Of a stretch of 63,002 nt of DNA, positions 9,073-24,691 are shown piece after piece (within the stretch, counting starts at the first letter, position 1; every line of letters begins with the position of its first letter). The DNA is from Tolypothrix campylonemoides VB511288 (GTDB taxonomy: Bacteria; Cyanobacteriota; Cyanobacteriia; Cyanobacteriales; Nostocaceae), in contig JXCB02000027.1 in the NCBI GenBank assembly GCA_000828075.3, forward strand, positions 859,934 to 922,935, given 5' to 3'. Position numbers and translations under genes: made by a program. The notes under the pieces are model-generated. The model was given only the letters and a program-made list of their open reading frames with translations, was not told the DNA's origin and made no database searches.

Positions 9073-9109
9073 AGATGAGGAAGTAATGCCCTCCTCATGC
9101 TCCTCATCT
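9073..9109 (-). terminator. hairpin downstream of apcE (possible partial terminator)
   Basis: AGATGAGGA (9073-9081) and TCCTCATCT (9101-9109) are perfect complements with a 19-nt loop, 23 bp after the apcE stop. There is no long U-run. It could attenuate read-through or stabilise the apcE 3' end in the apcE-apcA spacer (8753-9131). Confidence 0.4.
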
Positions 9110-9131
9110 TGCTTATTCCCGTCTCTTAGCT

Positions 9132-13031
<3,900 letters not shown>

Positions 13032-13880
13032 ATGTCAAATTCATCTGAGTTACACAAAGCGCTTTCAGATGAGGCGTTAACTCATTACGCAAGTGGTCAG
13101 GAGCAAGAGCGTTTATCAAGAGGTACAGGTTTACTGGAATTCGTGCGAACTCAAGAACTTCTCAGCCGCTACCTCCCTTGTCCACCTGCAGTGATTTTTG
13201 ACGTTGGCGGTGGTGCTGGTGTTTATTCTTATTGGCTAGCACAACAAGGCTATGAAGTCCATCTCATTGATGCGGTTCCTTTACACATTGAGCAAGCCCA
13301 GAGTTTTTCTCAAGCTCAACAAGATTATCCTCTAGCTAGTTTGGCAGTTGGCGATGCTCGTCAACTCAATGCAAAAGACCAAAGCGTTGATGCAATTCTC
13401 CTCCTTGGACCTTTGTATCACTTAACTGAGCGCACAGAGCGTGTGGCTGCTTTGCGTGAAGCTCGTCGTATTTTAAAGAGTGGAGGTCTTGTCTTTGCTG
13501 TGGGAATTTCTCGCTTTGCTTCGACCTTAGACGGGTTAATTCAGGGATATCTCGATGACCCAGAGTTTGTCAAGATTGTTCAACAGAATTTAGCTGATGG
13601 TCAACACCGCAATCCAAATAACCATCCAGCTTACTTTACAACAGCGTTTTTTCATCATCCTGAAGAACTTAGAGCAGAAGTTGAAGAAGCGGGTTTTTAT
13701 TATGAAACAACATTAGCGATCGAAGGACCAGGTTGGTTACTACAAAACTTTTCCCAACATTGGAATGAGTCAAGTCGGCGTGAACACCTTCTAGAAGCCA
13801 TCCGTTGGATAGAAACTGAACCTTCTATGTTAGGAATGAGCGCTCATATCATGGTAGTTGCTCGCAAAGATGGGATCTAA
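13032..13880 (+). CDS. class I SAM-dependent methyltransferase
   Basis: 282 residues from the ATG at 13032, which has AGGAG at 13022-13026 as ribosome binding site; the longer frame from 12996 is less likely. The Rossmann fold shows motif I VIFDVGGGAGVYSYWLAQQG, an acidic residue after beta-2 (LIDAV), LAVGDARQL, and the post-motif LLLGPLYHL. The C-terminal half (DDPEFVKIVQQNL, ALAIEGPGWLLQNF) resembles small-molecule methyltransferases of bacteria. The substrate cannot be told. It is divergent from apcE and converges with the ComB-type gene at 13895. Confidence 0.88.
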   Translation: MSNSSELHKALSDEALTHYASGQEQERLSRGTGLLEFVRTQELLSRYLPCPPAVIFDVGGGAGVYSYWLAQQGYEVHLIDAVPLHIEQAQSFSQAQQDYPLASLAVGDARQLNAKDQSVDAILLLGPLYHLTERTERVAALREARRILKSGGLVFAVGISRFASTLDGLIQGYLDDPEFVKIVQQNLADGQHRNPNNHPAYFTTAFFHHPEELRAEVEEAGFYYETTLAIEGPGWLLQNFSQHWNESSRREHLLEAIRWIETEPSMLGMSAHIMVVARKDGI

Positions 13881-13894
13881 TGACCTCAATTCCT

Positions 13895-14617
13895 CTAAAA
13901 AACTTGTTTAACGTAAGCATTTTCTACAAGCAAAGGCACACAATTGCTTACATTGTAAGCTGCTGCTAATTCAACATCTGGCTCAAATCCTTTTGCAATC
14001 AACTCTTTACCAGAACTGCATTTTTTCAAGTACCCAAGCAAATCATTCTTAAAAGCCTCAAATGCCGCCACAGCGGTTTGGGCTTCTGGTGATAGACTGC
14101 CATGTAAGTAACTGAGAATTGCTCCAGCACCAATCAAATCTTCAAACGCAGGTCGCAGGCTACCATCCTCTTTCCACCTCTCACCAGCAGGAATCACTGC
14201 AATTTTATTACCATACTTGTGAGCGAACTGCGCTACAGCTTCACAATTTCGCAAGCAGCCAGCCAAGGTTGGTGTCATACCAGTATTTAAGCTAAGAAAA
14301 GAACCATTAGGTGAGGGCAAAACCAGTCGAGTTCCAGCAGGAATCTCAGCTACCGATACTGGGGAGAGAGAATATCCAGTCGTAGACCAACGTTGACTTG
14401 CTAACTCTGCCTGCACTGACTTGGCATAATCTATGACTGATTCATCTCTCATCGCATATGGAAAAATTATCGCGCCATTGTTGGTGGCAATTTCTACACA
14501 GGTGGAAAAAGAGAGAACATCGACGATTACAACCACATCACTGATGGGAGCGAGTTGAGTAATTCCTTGTGCGCCCCACTCGCAACGCAAATCAAATTCT
14601 GATTGGTCGTAAATCAT
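13895..14617 (-). CDS. 2-phosphosulfolactate phosphatase family (ComB-like)
   Basis: 240 residues from the ATG at 14617; a GTG at 14629 would add four. ComB family motifs are VVVIVDVLSFSTCVEIATNN, LPSPNGS and a long C-terminal VIPAGERW segment with an acidic ED pair. In methanogens ComB dephosphorylates 2-phosphosulfolactate during coenzyme M synthesis; cyanobacteria lack that pathway, so the substrate here is unknown. It stands alone, convergent with a methyltransferase and codirectional with the amidohydrolase upstream. Confidence 0.85.
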   Translation of the reverse strand: MIYDQSEFDLRCEWGAQGITQLAPISDVVVIVDVLSFSTCVEIATNNGAIIFPYAMRDESVIDYAKSVQAELASQRWSTTGYSLSPVSVAEIPAGTRLVLPSPNGSFLSLNTGMTPTLAGCLRNCEAVAQFAHKYGNKIAVIPAGERWKEDGSLRPAFEDLIGAGAILSYLHGSLSPEAQTAVAAFEAFKNDLLGYLKKCSSGKELIAKGFEPDVELAAAYNVSNCVPLLVENAYVKQVF

Positions 14618-14766
14618 TTTTAAGTACACCAGTCAAGGAGTTTTAAAGTATAAAATACTACTAAAAATATTTCCACTTCATGGTTTTCATGTAAATCGTA
14701 ACTCCTAGTACAGAGCGGCGTAAATAGAGCAACCATTTAAAATCCCTAAAAAGCCCGTTCCATAAT

Positions 14767-14798
14767 ACTTTTGACTTTTGACTTTTGACTTTTGACTT
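14767..14798. repeat. heptamer tandem repeat (CTTTTGA)n
   Basis: Four near-perfect units of CTTTTGA just 3' of the amidohydrolase stop. It is a typical cyanobacterial short tandem repeat, prone to slippage. Confidence 0.85.
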
Positions 14799-14815
14799 CC
14801 GCCTTGCGGTACTAG

Positions 14816-16255
14816 TTACCACCAGTTAGCACGTTGGCGAACAGTTGTTAGCGATTTATTTGACTCGTGAATCACTTGATTAACATCAGGTACTGTAATT
14901 TGACCACGGCGTTTGAGAATGCGTCCATCAACAATAACTGTATCGACATTTACAGGCTGTGCAGCTTCAACCAACAGGTGTGCTGGATCTGTAAATACCC
15001 CAATGTTAATGTGTTTTATGGACACAAGGATTATGTCAGCACGCTTACCTGGTTTGAGAGAGCCTACTCGATCAGCAATCCCTAAGGCGTATGCACCGTC
15101 AATAGTCGCGAGTTCTAAGACGCGACGGGGTCGCAGTTTGAATTCGTTTTCAGCGATCGCATTCTCGATATTCTGTATTGCCTTCATAACAGCAAACATA
15201 TCCGCATTTCCTGATAAAGCGGTAGTGTCCACTGATAAAGAAACCAACACCCCAGCATCAAGTAGTTTCCCTGTTTTAGGAAAACCAAATCCAGCACGCA
15301 TTTCGGTGTATGGACTAAGGCTTACTGAAGTTCCAGTCTCAGCTAACATCTCAATTTCAGCAGGAGTTGATGAAATGGCGTGAATGACCTGTATGTCTTT
15401 CCCAAGCATACCCTGTTTGTACAGATACTCAATCTCGCCAGTCCACTGAGGTGACGAGTTGGCATGTACCGAGATGGGAAGACCCATCTGACGAGCAGCT
15501 TCCCACTCACAGCGATTCACCTTAGGCGAGCATTCAGTTCCGCGTGAGGCAAACCCTAAAGTGAGGAGATTATAGCTGGGATTTCTAAACCATTCACGTT
15601 GGATACGGGCTAAATCGTCCAGTCTAATCATTTCATCATAGGGTTGACCTTGATAATAGCCATAGGAGAAGCGGGCGCGAATGCCTGCGTGTGTGAGGGC
15701 TCGTAGAGCTGCATCTGCATATGCAAGACCACGGATGTTGTGGTTCCAATCATGCACAGTAGTAATGCCTGAAAACAACGCCTCTATTGCAGCCAAACGT
15801 ACACCTTGATACATATCCTCAGGCGTAAATACTTTCCCTAGGTTCTCCGATGTGGGAAAGTAACCATGCTTTTTCTCATCACCAGACATACTGCGCAACA
15901 GCGTATTCCACATATGCCAATGAGTCTCAATCAGTCCCGGCAGGGCAATCATATCCTGCCCATCAATTTCCTCCACATCGCGAACCATCAGTCCTTTGCC
16001 TAGATTGATAATCTCACCGTTACGCACATGCACATCACCTCCTGCCAAATCACCTAGAGTCGGGTCCATAGTCATCACATATGCACCCCGTACTATAAAT
16101 TCACCGCGATCAGGCAGTTTCTCTTTTAATGGGGCATTAGTTGTCAACAATGTCAAAAGATTGGCAGGGTTTCCCACGCCAATTGTACCCAAGACTGCCA
16201 TTCCTTCTAGAAAACTTCGTCGGTTAACTCTACTTTGTTTTTGAAAAAGATTCAT
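14816..16255 (-). CDS. Tat-exported amidohydrolase family protein
   Basis: 479 residues. The N terminus has a twin-arginine signal (VNRRSFLEGMAVLGTIG), so export through Tat is likely. The body is a metal-dependent TIM-barrel hydrolase of the TRZ/ATZ-cytosine deaminase type. Metal ligands: HxH in LIETHWHMWN, His in ISVHANSS, His in VIHAIS, and Asp in LSVDTTALSG. The C-terminal KPGKRADIILV strand is standard for the family. The start is supported by a strong AGGAGG four bases before the ATG. The substrate (amine, triazine-like or other ring compound) cannot be assigned. Confidence 0.9.
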   Translation of the reverse strand: MNLFQKQSRVNRRSFLEGMAVLGTIGVGNPANLLTLLTTNAPLKEKLPDRGEFIVRGAYVMTMDPTLGDLAGGDVHVRNGEIINLGKGLMVRDVEEIDGQDMIALPGLIETHWHMWNTLLRSMSGDEKKHGYFPTSENLGKVFTPEDMYQGVRLAAIEALFSGITTVHDWNHNIRGLAYADAALRALTHAGIRARFSYGYYQGQPYDEMIRLDDLARIQREWFRNPSYNLLTLGFASRGTECSPKVNRCEWEAARQMGLPISVHANSSPQWTGEIEYLYKQGMLGKDIQVIHAISSTPAEIEMLAETGTSVSLSPYTEMRAGFGFPKTGKLLDAGVLVSLSVDTTALSGNADMFAVMKAIQNIENAIAENEFKLRPRRVLELATIDGAYALGIADRVGSLKPGKRADIILVSIKHINIGVFTDPAHLLVEAAQPVNVDTVIVDGRILKRRGQITVPDVNQVIHESNKSLTTVRQRANWW

Positions 16256-16362
16256 CCAACCTCCTAGTAATTACCTCATGGTTGTGGTACCACGATTTCA
16301 AGTTAAGCTACCGTAAGTACCCAGCATTCGCTACACTCAGAAATGCTGCCATGATCCTCACT

Positions 16363-17574
16363 ATGTCCGATTCTCAAACTGTTAGCGCTGCTGTTGCCAA
16401 ACTCTACAACACCTACCCCTTTCCTCCAGAACCTCTGCTGGATGAACCACCTCCAGGCTATAACTGGCGCTGGAATTGGTTAGCTGCTTATAATTTCTGT
16501 ACAGGTCAAAAACCCCAAAAACAAGACATCCGCATTTTAGACGCAGGCTGTGGTACGGGTGTGGGGACGGAATACCTTGTCCACCTCAATCCTGCGGCTT
16601 CTGTTGTCGGAATTGACCTGAGTACCAAGGCTTTGGAAGTTGCTAAAGAACGCTGTCAACGTTCCGGCGCAAACCGCGTTGAGTTTCATCACCTCAGTTT
16701 GTATGATGTGGAACAGTTACCGGGTGAGTTTGATTTTATCAACTGCGTCGGTGTGTTGCATCACTTAAGTGACCCGATTCGCGGTATCCAAGCCTTGGCG
16801 AAGAAGTTAGCCCCGGGCGGGTTGATGCACATCTTTGTCTACGGTGAGTTGGGGCGCTGGGAAATTCAACTGATGCAAAAGGCGATCGCCCTCCTCCAAG
16901 GTGACAAGCGCGGCGATTATCGTGATGGTGTTCAAGTTGGTCGGCAAATCTTCGCTGCTTTACCAGAAAATAACAGAATTGTCAAGCGGGAGCGAGAACG
17001 TTGGTCTTTAGAAAATCAACGGGATGAAAACTTTGCGGATATGTACGTGCATCCCCAGGAAATAGATTACAACATTGAGACGTTGTTTGAACTGATTGAT
17101 GCTTCCGGATTGGATTTTGTAGGGTTCTCAAATCCGGGTTTTTGGCAATTAAACAGACTTTTGGGCAAAGCGCCAGAGTTGATGGAAAGGACACAAAAGT
17201 TAAGCGATTGCCCAAGGGGCAGCGCCCTTAAGGGCGATCGCGCTTCGTACCGCCTGATAGAATTATTAGACCCAGAAGTCACTCACTACGAGTTTTTCCT
17301 GAGTCGTCCGCCTCTACCCAAAGCTGACTGGTCAGCCGATGATGCGATACTGGCAGCGATTCCCGAGCGAAATCCTTGTATAGATGGTTTTCCGAGCCAG
17401 TGTGTCTTTAACTACGATTACCAGATTGTGAATTTATCGCCACTGGAGTTAGAGTTTTTACAAAAGTGCGATGGTCACTCAACAGTAGGAGGGATTTTGG
17501 CAGGCTCGCAACTGGGTTTGGATGCGGTGAGAACGCTCCTGAAGCAACAGCTGATTTTGTTGACACCAAGTTGA
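16363..17574 (+). CDS. class I SAM-dependent methyltransferase (TYPFPPEP type)
   Basis: 403 residues from the ATG at 16363 (MSDSQTVSAAVAKLYNTYPF). In-frame starts at 16351 and 16282 exist, but the TYPFPPEPLLDEPPPGYNWRW region marks the conserved N terminus. Motif I is ILDAGCGTGVGTEYL, followed by VVGIDLS and NCVGVLHHLSDP, as in bacterial small-molecule or protein methyltransferases. A C-terminal extension (about 300-400) carries a segment like a degenerate winged domain (VNLSPLELEFLQKCDG). The acceptor is unknown. It is divergent from the amidohydrolase. Confidence 0.88.
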   Translation: MSDSQTVSAAVAKLYNTYPFPPEPLLDEPPPGYNWRWNWLAAYNFCTGQKPQKQDIRILDAGCGTGVGTEYLVHLNPAASVVGIDLSTKALEVAKERCQRSGANRVEFHHLSLYDVEQLPGEFDFINCVGVLHHLSDPIRGIQALAKKLAPGGLMHIFVYGELGRWEIQLMQKAIALLQGDKRGDYRDGVQVGRQIFAALPENNRIVKRERERWSLENQRDENFADMYVHPQEIDYNIETLFELIDASGLDFVGFSNPGFWQLNRLLGKAPELMERTQKLSDCPRGSALKGDRASYRLIELLDPEVTHYEFFLSRPPLPKADWSADDAILAAIPERNPCIDGFPSQCVFNYDYQIVNLSPLELEFLQKCDGHSTVGGILAGSQLGLDAVRTLLKQQLILLTPS

Positions 17575-17688
17575 GAAACAAACTCCCAAAATACCAACGG
17601 CGCACACCAGAAGGTAATAGGTAGAATAGAAATTAAGAGATAATCCGCTTTTCTCTTGCTGCGCCTCCTCATCCCCCCACAACTGACA

Positions 17689-17752
17689 ACACGGAATTTC
17701 AGGAATTAGGGATAGGATATAAATTTATCCTATTTGTCCTCATATTCCGTGT
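17689..17752. promoter_or_regulatory. nested dyad upstream of the ATP synthase operon
   Basis: The outer arms are ACACGGAAT (17689-17697) and ATTCCGTGT (17744-17752). The inner arms are ATAGGATA (17712-17719) and TATCCTAT (17726-17733), 6 nt apart. The structure lies about 120 bp before the atp1 start in the 295-bp spacer 17575-17869, where the operon promoter should be. It could be an operator, a leader hairpin or a small palindromic insertion. The symmetry is seen; the role is inferred. Confidence 0.45.
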
Positions 17753-17869
17753 CATAAATCGTTTTTGTACTTGGTGTATCTGTCCCTATCCTTTTTTTGG
17801 TGAGAATAAGTTAATTGTTTTTTTCTAAAGTAATGTTACCTGTTCGTGATATGATTCAGCTGGCTGAAA

Positions 17870-18367
17870 ATGCAGTCAACACAATTAGCTGTACTGGTTT
17901 CGAGTCCCGTGAGCTTGTCAGACGAATCAACTGATCCCACACCGACAATACGACAAGATGCTCAACCTGGTTTTGAGGACACAGAACCAGCAAGCTCTAT
18001 GCAAGAGTTCTATAAACTCTACCAAGAGTTGTTGCTCATCACTCTTGTCTTGACAGGGGTTGTATTTATCTCTGTTTGGATTTTCTATTCCCTAAACATT
18101 GCCCTAAATTATTTGCTTGGGGCGTGTACAGGTGTGGTTTACTTGAGGATGTTGGCAAAAGATGTTGAGCGTTTGGGTAGAGAAAAAAATCAGTTGAGTA
18201 AAACTCGGTTAGCGTTACTAGTAGCGATCATTCTACTAGCATCGCGGTGGAATCAACTGCAAATATTGCCCATATTTTTGGGATTCCTTACCTACAAAGC
18301 AACGCTCATCATTTACGTAGTTAGGTTGGCATTTGTCTCTGACTCGCCAAAGCTCGGGCAACCATAA
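17870..18367 (+). CDS. atp1: ATP synthase accessory subunit I
   Basis: 165 residues, with four hydrophobic segments (about 53-75, 77-95, 114-130 and 133-152) after a hydrophilic N terminus. In cyanobacteria and chloroplast ancestors this gene heads the atp operon. The product assists F0 c-ring assembly or stability and is not part of the mature rotor. It is the first gene of the eight-gene cluster, followed by subunit a after about 140 bp. The low conservation typical of this subunit makes position the main support. Confidence 0.88.
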   Translation: MQSTQLAVLVSSPVSLSDESTDPTPTIRQDAQPGFEDTEPASSMQEFYKLYQELLLITLVLTGVVFISVWIFYSLNIALNYLLGACTGVVYLRMLAKDVERLGREKNQLSKTRLALLVAIILLASRWNQLQILPIFLGFLTYKATLIIYVVRLAFVSDSPKLGQP

Positions 18368-18506
18368 AAGGCTCACGCGAGCTTTGTCTTAACCGAAGTT
18401 TTCCGAAAGGAAAATCCACCTCGGAAAGTCCCTTTGGAAGATCCACGCCGCAAACTCGCTCCACTTCTCCAGGTAAGATTGGAGAAATGATAGGTAGGTC
18501 AAGAAA

Positions 18507-19262
18507 ATGCTGAATTTTCTGAACATCTTCAATTCTGTTCCCCTTGCAGAATTGGAAGTGGGAAAACATCTGTACTGGCAAATTGGCAATTTAAAACTGC
18601 ATGGGCAGGTGTTTCTCACCTCCTGGTTAGTCATTGGCTTGCTGGTGTTAGTTTCCATCGCTGCAAGCAGTAACATCAAGCGAATTCCGAGTGGGATACA
18701 GAACTTCATGGAGTATGCCCTAGAATTTATTCGGGATTTGGCGAAAAACCAGATTGGTGAGAAAGAATATCGCCCTTGGGTGCCATTTGTTGGCACTTTG
18801 TTTTTGTTCATTTTTGTGTCAAATTGGGCAGGGGCACTTGTTCCTTTGAGGCTGATTCACCTACCAGAAGGTGAACTAACAGCTCCTACCAGTGACATCA
18901 ACACAACTGTTGCCTTGGCATTGTTGACATCATTAGCGTATTTTTACGCTGGATTCAGCAAAAAGGGTTTAGGGTATTTTGGCGGCTATGTCCAACCAGT
19001 GGTTTTTATGTTGCCGTTCAAAATTATTGAAGATTTCACAAAGCCCCTTTCCCTAAGTTTCCGTTTATTCGGTAACATCTTGGCAGACGAACTGGTTGTT
19101 GGAGTGCTGGTACTACTGGTACCTTTATTCGTTCCTCTGCCAGTGATGGCTTTGGGATTATTTACCAGCGCCATCCAAGCACTGATTTTTGCCACCTTGG
19201 CTGCTGCTTACATCGGTGAAGCGCTAGAAGACCATCATGGTGGCGAAGAGCATGGTCATTAG
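18507..19262 (+). CDS. atpB: ATP synthase F0 subunit a
   Basis: 251 residues (called atpI in cyanobacterial nomenclature), usual length. It is a polytopic thylakoid membrane protein. The essential stator arginine lies in [16 protein letters not shown], and the C-terminal helix [18 protein letters not shown] is typical. It forms the proton half-channels against the c-ring. A His-rich tail (HHGGEEHGH) is normal in cyanobacteria. Confidence 0.97.
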   Translation: MLNFLNIFNSVPLAELEVGKHLYWQIGNLKLHGQVFLTSWLVIGLLVLVSIAASSNIKRIPSGIQNFMEYALEFIRDLAKNQIGEKEYRPWVPFVGTLFLFIFVSNWAGALVPLRLIHLPEGELTAPTSDINTTVALALLTSLAYFYAGFSKKGLGYFGGYVQPVVFMLPFKIIEDFTKPLSLSFRLFGNILADELVVGVLVLLVPLFVPLPVMALGLFTSAIQALIFATLAAAYIGEALEDHHGGEEHGH

Positions 19263-19341
19263 TCATGAATCATGAGTCATAAGTCATTAATTGAAAACTA
19301 ATGACTAAGGACAAATGACAAAGGACTTTCTGACAAAATAA

Positions 19342-19632
<291 letters not shown>

Positions 19633-19671
19633 CTAGGTGCTGAGTACTGAGTACTGAGTATCTCATAAGTG

Positions 19672-19892
19672 CTGAGTAATGAAGTGCTGAGGAGCCAGTG
19701 CGTGAATCCAGCGCTAAGGATTTCCCAAGGCAGTGCGTCCTTGGGGAGCCAGGGCGTCTGGCGTGGTTCCCCCACCATTAAGACGGCAACTGCCGTTGCA
19801 AGTCACGCAAGTGGCATTGTTGAGGAGCGTATTTTTACAAACTCACAACTCAGGACTCATTGCTCAGAACTCTTGAGCACTTCATTACTCAG
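19672..19892. repeat. MITE-like element in the c-b' spacer
   Basis: CTGAGTAATGAAGTGCT (19672-19688) and its exact complement (19876-19892) bound 221 bp inside the atpE-b' spacer. The interior has no coding capacity and contains a smaller dyad (ACGGCAACTGCCGT). The right arm ends about 30 bp before the b' start. The 17-bp terminal inverted repeat is perfect. It looks like a non-autonomous palindromic insertion tolerated within an essential operon. Confidence 0.65.
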
Positions 19893-19922
19893 GGCGAAAC
19901 TAATAGAGAGGAACAAGCAACC

Positions 19923-20411
19923 ATGATACACTGGACAACCTTATTTGCAGTAGAAAAGGTTGCCAAAGAAGGAGGGCTGTTTGACTTAGATGCTACCCTG
20001 CCTTTGATGGCGATCCAATTTCTACTTTTAGCGATAATTTTGAACGCGATTTTCTACAAACCTCTAGGCAAAGCAATTGATGATCGGAATGAATATGTCC
20101 GCAACAATCAATTAGAGGCGCAGGAACGCTTGTCAAAAGCTGAAAAATTGGCGCAGCAATACGAGCAAGAATTAGCAGGAGCAAGACGGCAAGCACAAAC
20201 AGTGATTGCTGATGCTCAAGCTCAAGCTCAGAAAATTGCCGCCGAAAAGACAGCCGATGCACAAAGAGAAGCTCAAGCACAAAGAGAACAAGCAGCTAGT
20301 GAAATTGAGCAGCAAAAACAGCAGGCTCTTGCTTCACTAGAGCAAGAGGTAGACGGACTTAGTCGCCAAATACTAGAAAAGCTTTTAGGAGCAGATCTAG
20401 TCAGCCGCTAA
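19923..20411 (+). CDS. atpG: ATP synthase F0 subunit b'
   Basis: 162 residues from the ATG at 19923; an upstream in-frame extension from 19860 lies in repeat DNA. A short N terminus is followed by one membrane helix ([20 protein letters not shown]) and a long Glu/Gln/Ala-rich coiled coil ending [14 protein letters not shown]. With b it makes the heterodimeric peripheral stalk found in photosynthetic bacteria and chloroplasts. The order c-b'-b is diagnostic of cyanobacteria. Confidence 0.95.
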   Translation: MIHWTTLFAVEKVAKEGGLFDLDATLPLMAIQFLLLAIILNAIFYKPLGKAIDDRNEYVRNNQLEAQERLSKAEKLAQQYEQELAGARRQAQTVIADAQAQAQKIAAEKTADAQREAQAQREQAASEIEQQKQQALASLEQEVDGLSRQILEKLLGADLVSR

Positions 20412-20507
20412 ATTGAAATGTCATGACTCAGATAGTCTTAATGACTAATGACTAATGACTAATGACTAATTAACCAGCTTTGGCAGCGCAGTAGTGGATG
20501 GAAGAAG

Positions 20508-21071
20508 ATGGGGACTTTTTTACTGTTGATGGCAGAAGCAACCGCCGTCGGAGGTGAATTGACAGAGGCAGCAGGTGAAGGAGGTTTTGGTCTAAATACT
20601 GATATTTTAGAAACAAACCTAATTAACCTTGCCATTATTATTAGTGTGCTGTTTATCTTTGGGCGGAGAGTTTTAGGCAATACGCTCCAAGAACGCCGCG
20701 AACGGATTGCAACAGCGATTAAAACCGCAGAGCAACGCGCCAAAGATGCAGCAGCAGCCTTAGCAGAGCAGCAACAAAAGCTGGCGCAAGCTCAAGCAGA
20801 GGCAGAAAAAATCAAAAAAGCAGCCCAAGAAAACGCCCAGAAAGCAAGAGAAGCGATACTGGCTCAAACAGCTGTTGAGATTGAACGTTTGCGGGAAACA
20901 GCAGCATCTGACTTGAACACAGAACGGGAAAAAGCGATCGCCCAACTGCGGCAAAGAGTCGTCGCTTTAGCACTGCAGAAAGTCGAGTCAGAACTACGGA
21001 CTGGAATTGCCGACGATGCTCAACATACATTAATTGACCGCAGCATAGCGCTACTAGGAGGCAACTCATGA
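20508..21071 (+). CDS. atpF: ATP synthase F0 subunit b
   Basis: 187 residues. One transmembrane helix ([20 protein letters not shown]) follows a Gly/Glu-rich N terminus. A long coiled coil (about 55-165) then forms the peripheral stalk with b'. The last four bases overlap the start of the delta gene (ATGA), so the two are translationally coupled. The 96-bp spacer before it consists largely of TAATGAC heptamers. Confidence 0.96.
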   Translation: MGTFLLLMAEATAVGGELTEAAGEGGFGLNTDILETNLINLAIIISVLFIFGRRVLGNTLQERRERIATAIKTAEQRAKDAAAALAEQQQKLAQAQAEAEKIKKAAQENAQKAREAILAQTAVEIERLRETAASDLNTEREKAIAQLRQRVVALALQKVESELRTGIADDAQHTLIDRSIALLGGNS

Positions 21072-21622
21072 CAAGTAATGTAGCAACAGCCGAAGTAGCG
21101 GTACCTTATGCAGAGGCGTTGATGTCAGTCGCACAGTCCAAAAATCTGACAGATCAGTTCGGTGAAGATGTGCGTTCTTTACTGAGCTTACTTTCAGAAA
21201 GCGAGCAGTTGCGAAACTTTATTGCTAACCCGTTTGTCTCATCAGAAGACAAAAAGGCAGTCATCAATCGTGTTCTCGGTGACGACGCTAACCCATACTT
21301 GCGCAATTTTTTGCTGCTGCTGGTAGATAGAAAGCGCATTATATTGCTAGAACCGATTTTTCAGCAATATTTGGTGCTATTGCGGCAACTTAAACAAATT
21401 GCTCTGGCAGAAGTCATTTCTGCTGTTCCCCTCACAGAAGCTCAGCAACAAGCTGTAAAAGATCGGGTGATCGCACTGACGAATGCTCGCGAGGTGGAAT
21501 TAGATACCAAAATTGATCGCGAGTTAATTGGTGGTGTCATCATTAAAGTAGGCTCTCAAGTTATTGACGCCAGTTTACGGGGTCAACTGCGCCGCATCTC
21601 TTTGCGTTTAAGTGGCGCTTAG
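21068..21622 (+). CDS. atpH: ATP synthase F1 subunit delta
   Basis: 184 residues (atpD in cyanobacterial naming). An N-terminal helical domain ([34 protein letters not shown]) is followed by the C-terminal [21 protein letters not shown] segment that defines the OSCP/delta family. It links the b/b' stalk to the alpha3beta3 head. It overlaps atpF by 4 nt. Confidence 0.97.
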   Translation: MTSNVATAEVAVPYAEALMSVAQSKNLTDQFGEDVRSLLSLLSESEQLRNFIANPFVSSEDKKAVINRVLGDDANPYLRNFLLLLVDRKRIILLEPIFQQYLVLLRQLKQIALAEVISAVPLTEAQQQAVKDRVIALTNAREVELDTKIDRELIGGVIIKVGSQVIDASLRGQLRRISLRLSGA

Positions 21623-21647
21623 AAAAATTATCAATTGTTTATGATGA

Positions 21648-23243
<1,596 letters not shown>

Positions 23244-23417
23244 ATCAGGAGTCAGGAGTCAGCAAAAAAATGTTATTTCTCTGTTGACTTCCAAATTCTG
23301 AATACACAACCTTCTTGGCAACAGGATAAGACAGGAGTTAGGAGTTAGAAGTCAGAAAATAGCTTCCTCCTGACTCCTAAATTGTGAATTGTGAATTGTG
23401 AATTCTTGTAAAAGATT

Positions 23418-24365
23418 ATGGCTAACTTAAAAGCAATACGCGATCGCATTCAATCAGTAAAAAATACCCAAAAAATTACAGAAGCCATGCGGCTGGTAGC
23501 AGCAGCACGGGTACGTCGCGCCCAAGAACAGGTGATTGCTACCCGTCCTTTTGCTGACCGCTTGGCTTCAGTGCTGTATGGTTTGCAAACCCGTCTGCGG
23601 TTTGAAGATGTAGACCTACCTTTGTTGAAAAAGCGCGACGTGAGATCCGTGGGGCTGTTAGTAATTTCAGGCGATCGCGGTCTGTGCGGCGGCTACAACA
23701 ACAACATTATCAAGCGTGCTGAAAATCGCAGCAAAGAAATCAAGGCAGAAGGTCTTGACTACAAATTTGTCATCGTAGGACGCAAAGCCGGTCAGTACTT
23801 CCAACGTCGCGAACAGCCAATAGACGCTACTTTCACTGGCTTAGAGCAAATCCCCACCGCTGCTGAAGCCTCCAACATTGCAGACCAACTGCTTTCTTTG
23901 TTCCTATCAGAAAGCGTAGACCGCATTGAGCTCGTCTACACCAAGTTCGTCTCCTTGGTAAGTTCTCGTCCCGTGGTGCAAACCCTACTTCCCCTTGACC
24001 CCCAAGGTTTAGAAGCGCAGGATGACGAAATCTTCCGCTTAACAACCCGTGGTGGTCAATTTGAAGTCGCACGGGAGAGAGTGACTACCCAAGTCCGTGC
24101 TTTGCCCCGCGACATGATTTTCGAGCAAGATCCAGTACAGATTCTCGATTCATTACTACCTCTGTATCTGAGTAACCAGCTGTTGCGCGCACTACAAGAA
24201 TCAGCCGCAAGTGAACTCGCAGCGCGGATGACAGCAATGAGCAATGCCAGCGACAACGCTAAGGATCTGATTGGTTCCCTGACGCTGTCTTACAACAAAG
24301 CGCGCCAAGCCGCAATTACCCAGCAAATCCTAGAAGTTGTCGGCGGTGCCGAAGCACTAGGTTAG
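23418..24365 (+). CDS. atpC: ATP synthase F1 subunit gamma
   Basis: 315 residues. N-terminal [19 protein letters not shown] and C-terminal [20 protein letters not shown] form the rotor coiled coil. The extra segment around 195-235 ([20 protein letters not shown]) is the insertion found in photosynthetic gamma subunits, without the redox-cysteine pair of plants. It is the last gene of this cluster; beta and epsilon (atpB-atpE pair in cyanobacterial naming) are at another locus. Repeated GTGAATT octamers precede it. Confidence 0.97.
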   Translation: MANLKAIRDRIQSVKNTQKITEAMRLVAAARVRRAQEQVIATRPFADRLASVLYGLQTRLRFEDVDLPLLKKRDVRSVGLLVISGDRGLCGGYNNNIIKRAENRSKEIKAEGLDYKFVIVGRKAGQYFQRREQPIDATFTGLEQIPTAAEASNIADQLLSLFLSESVDRIELVYTKFVSLVSSRPVVQTLLPLDPQGLEAQDDEIFRLTTRGGQFEVARERVTTQVRALPRDMIFEQDPVQILDSLLPLYLSNQLLRALQESAASELAARMTAMSNASDNAKDLIGSLTLSYNKARQAAITQQILEVVGGAEALG

Positions 24366-24464
24366 GAAATTGCTCATAGCGAATAAAGAATAGCTAATTG
24401 CTAGTTATTTTGATAGCAATTAGCTATTTTTAGTTTTTGGGGCTTTTTCACCAACGGAGGCTGA

Positions 24465-24569
24465 TATAGCAGGGGACTAGGGACTAGGGACTAGGGACTG
24501 GGTGAAAAGCCTTTTTGTGTCTAGGTTTTATCATCTGTTGATGTCCTAACCACCTTGGCTGTTGCTATA
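24465..24569 (+). repeat. 105-bp interspersed element, copy 1
   Basis: Bounded by TATAGCA and TGCTATA (extended to GATATAGCA/TGCTATATC here). It contains four GGGACTAG-type heptamers and then a unique core (GTGAAAAGCCTTTTTGTGTC and onwards). A copy of exactly the same length lies inverted at 58699-58803 and is near-identical apart from the heptamer region, which has GGGACTGG units instead. Confidence 0.85.
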
Positions 24570-24691
24570 TCAAGTCCGGTTAATTAGTGATGATTCGGTA
24601 ATCTGTGCAAAAACCGGAAAACCTTCTTTCCCCCTGCTCCCTGCCCCCTGCCCCCTGCGGTCTTAATGATAAGTCTTTCACCGGACACGAT

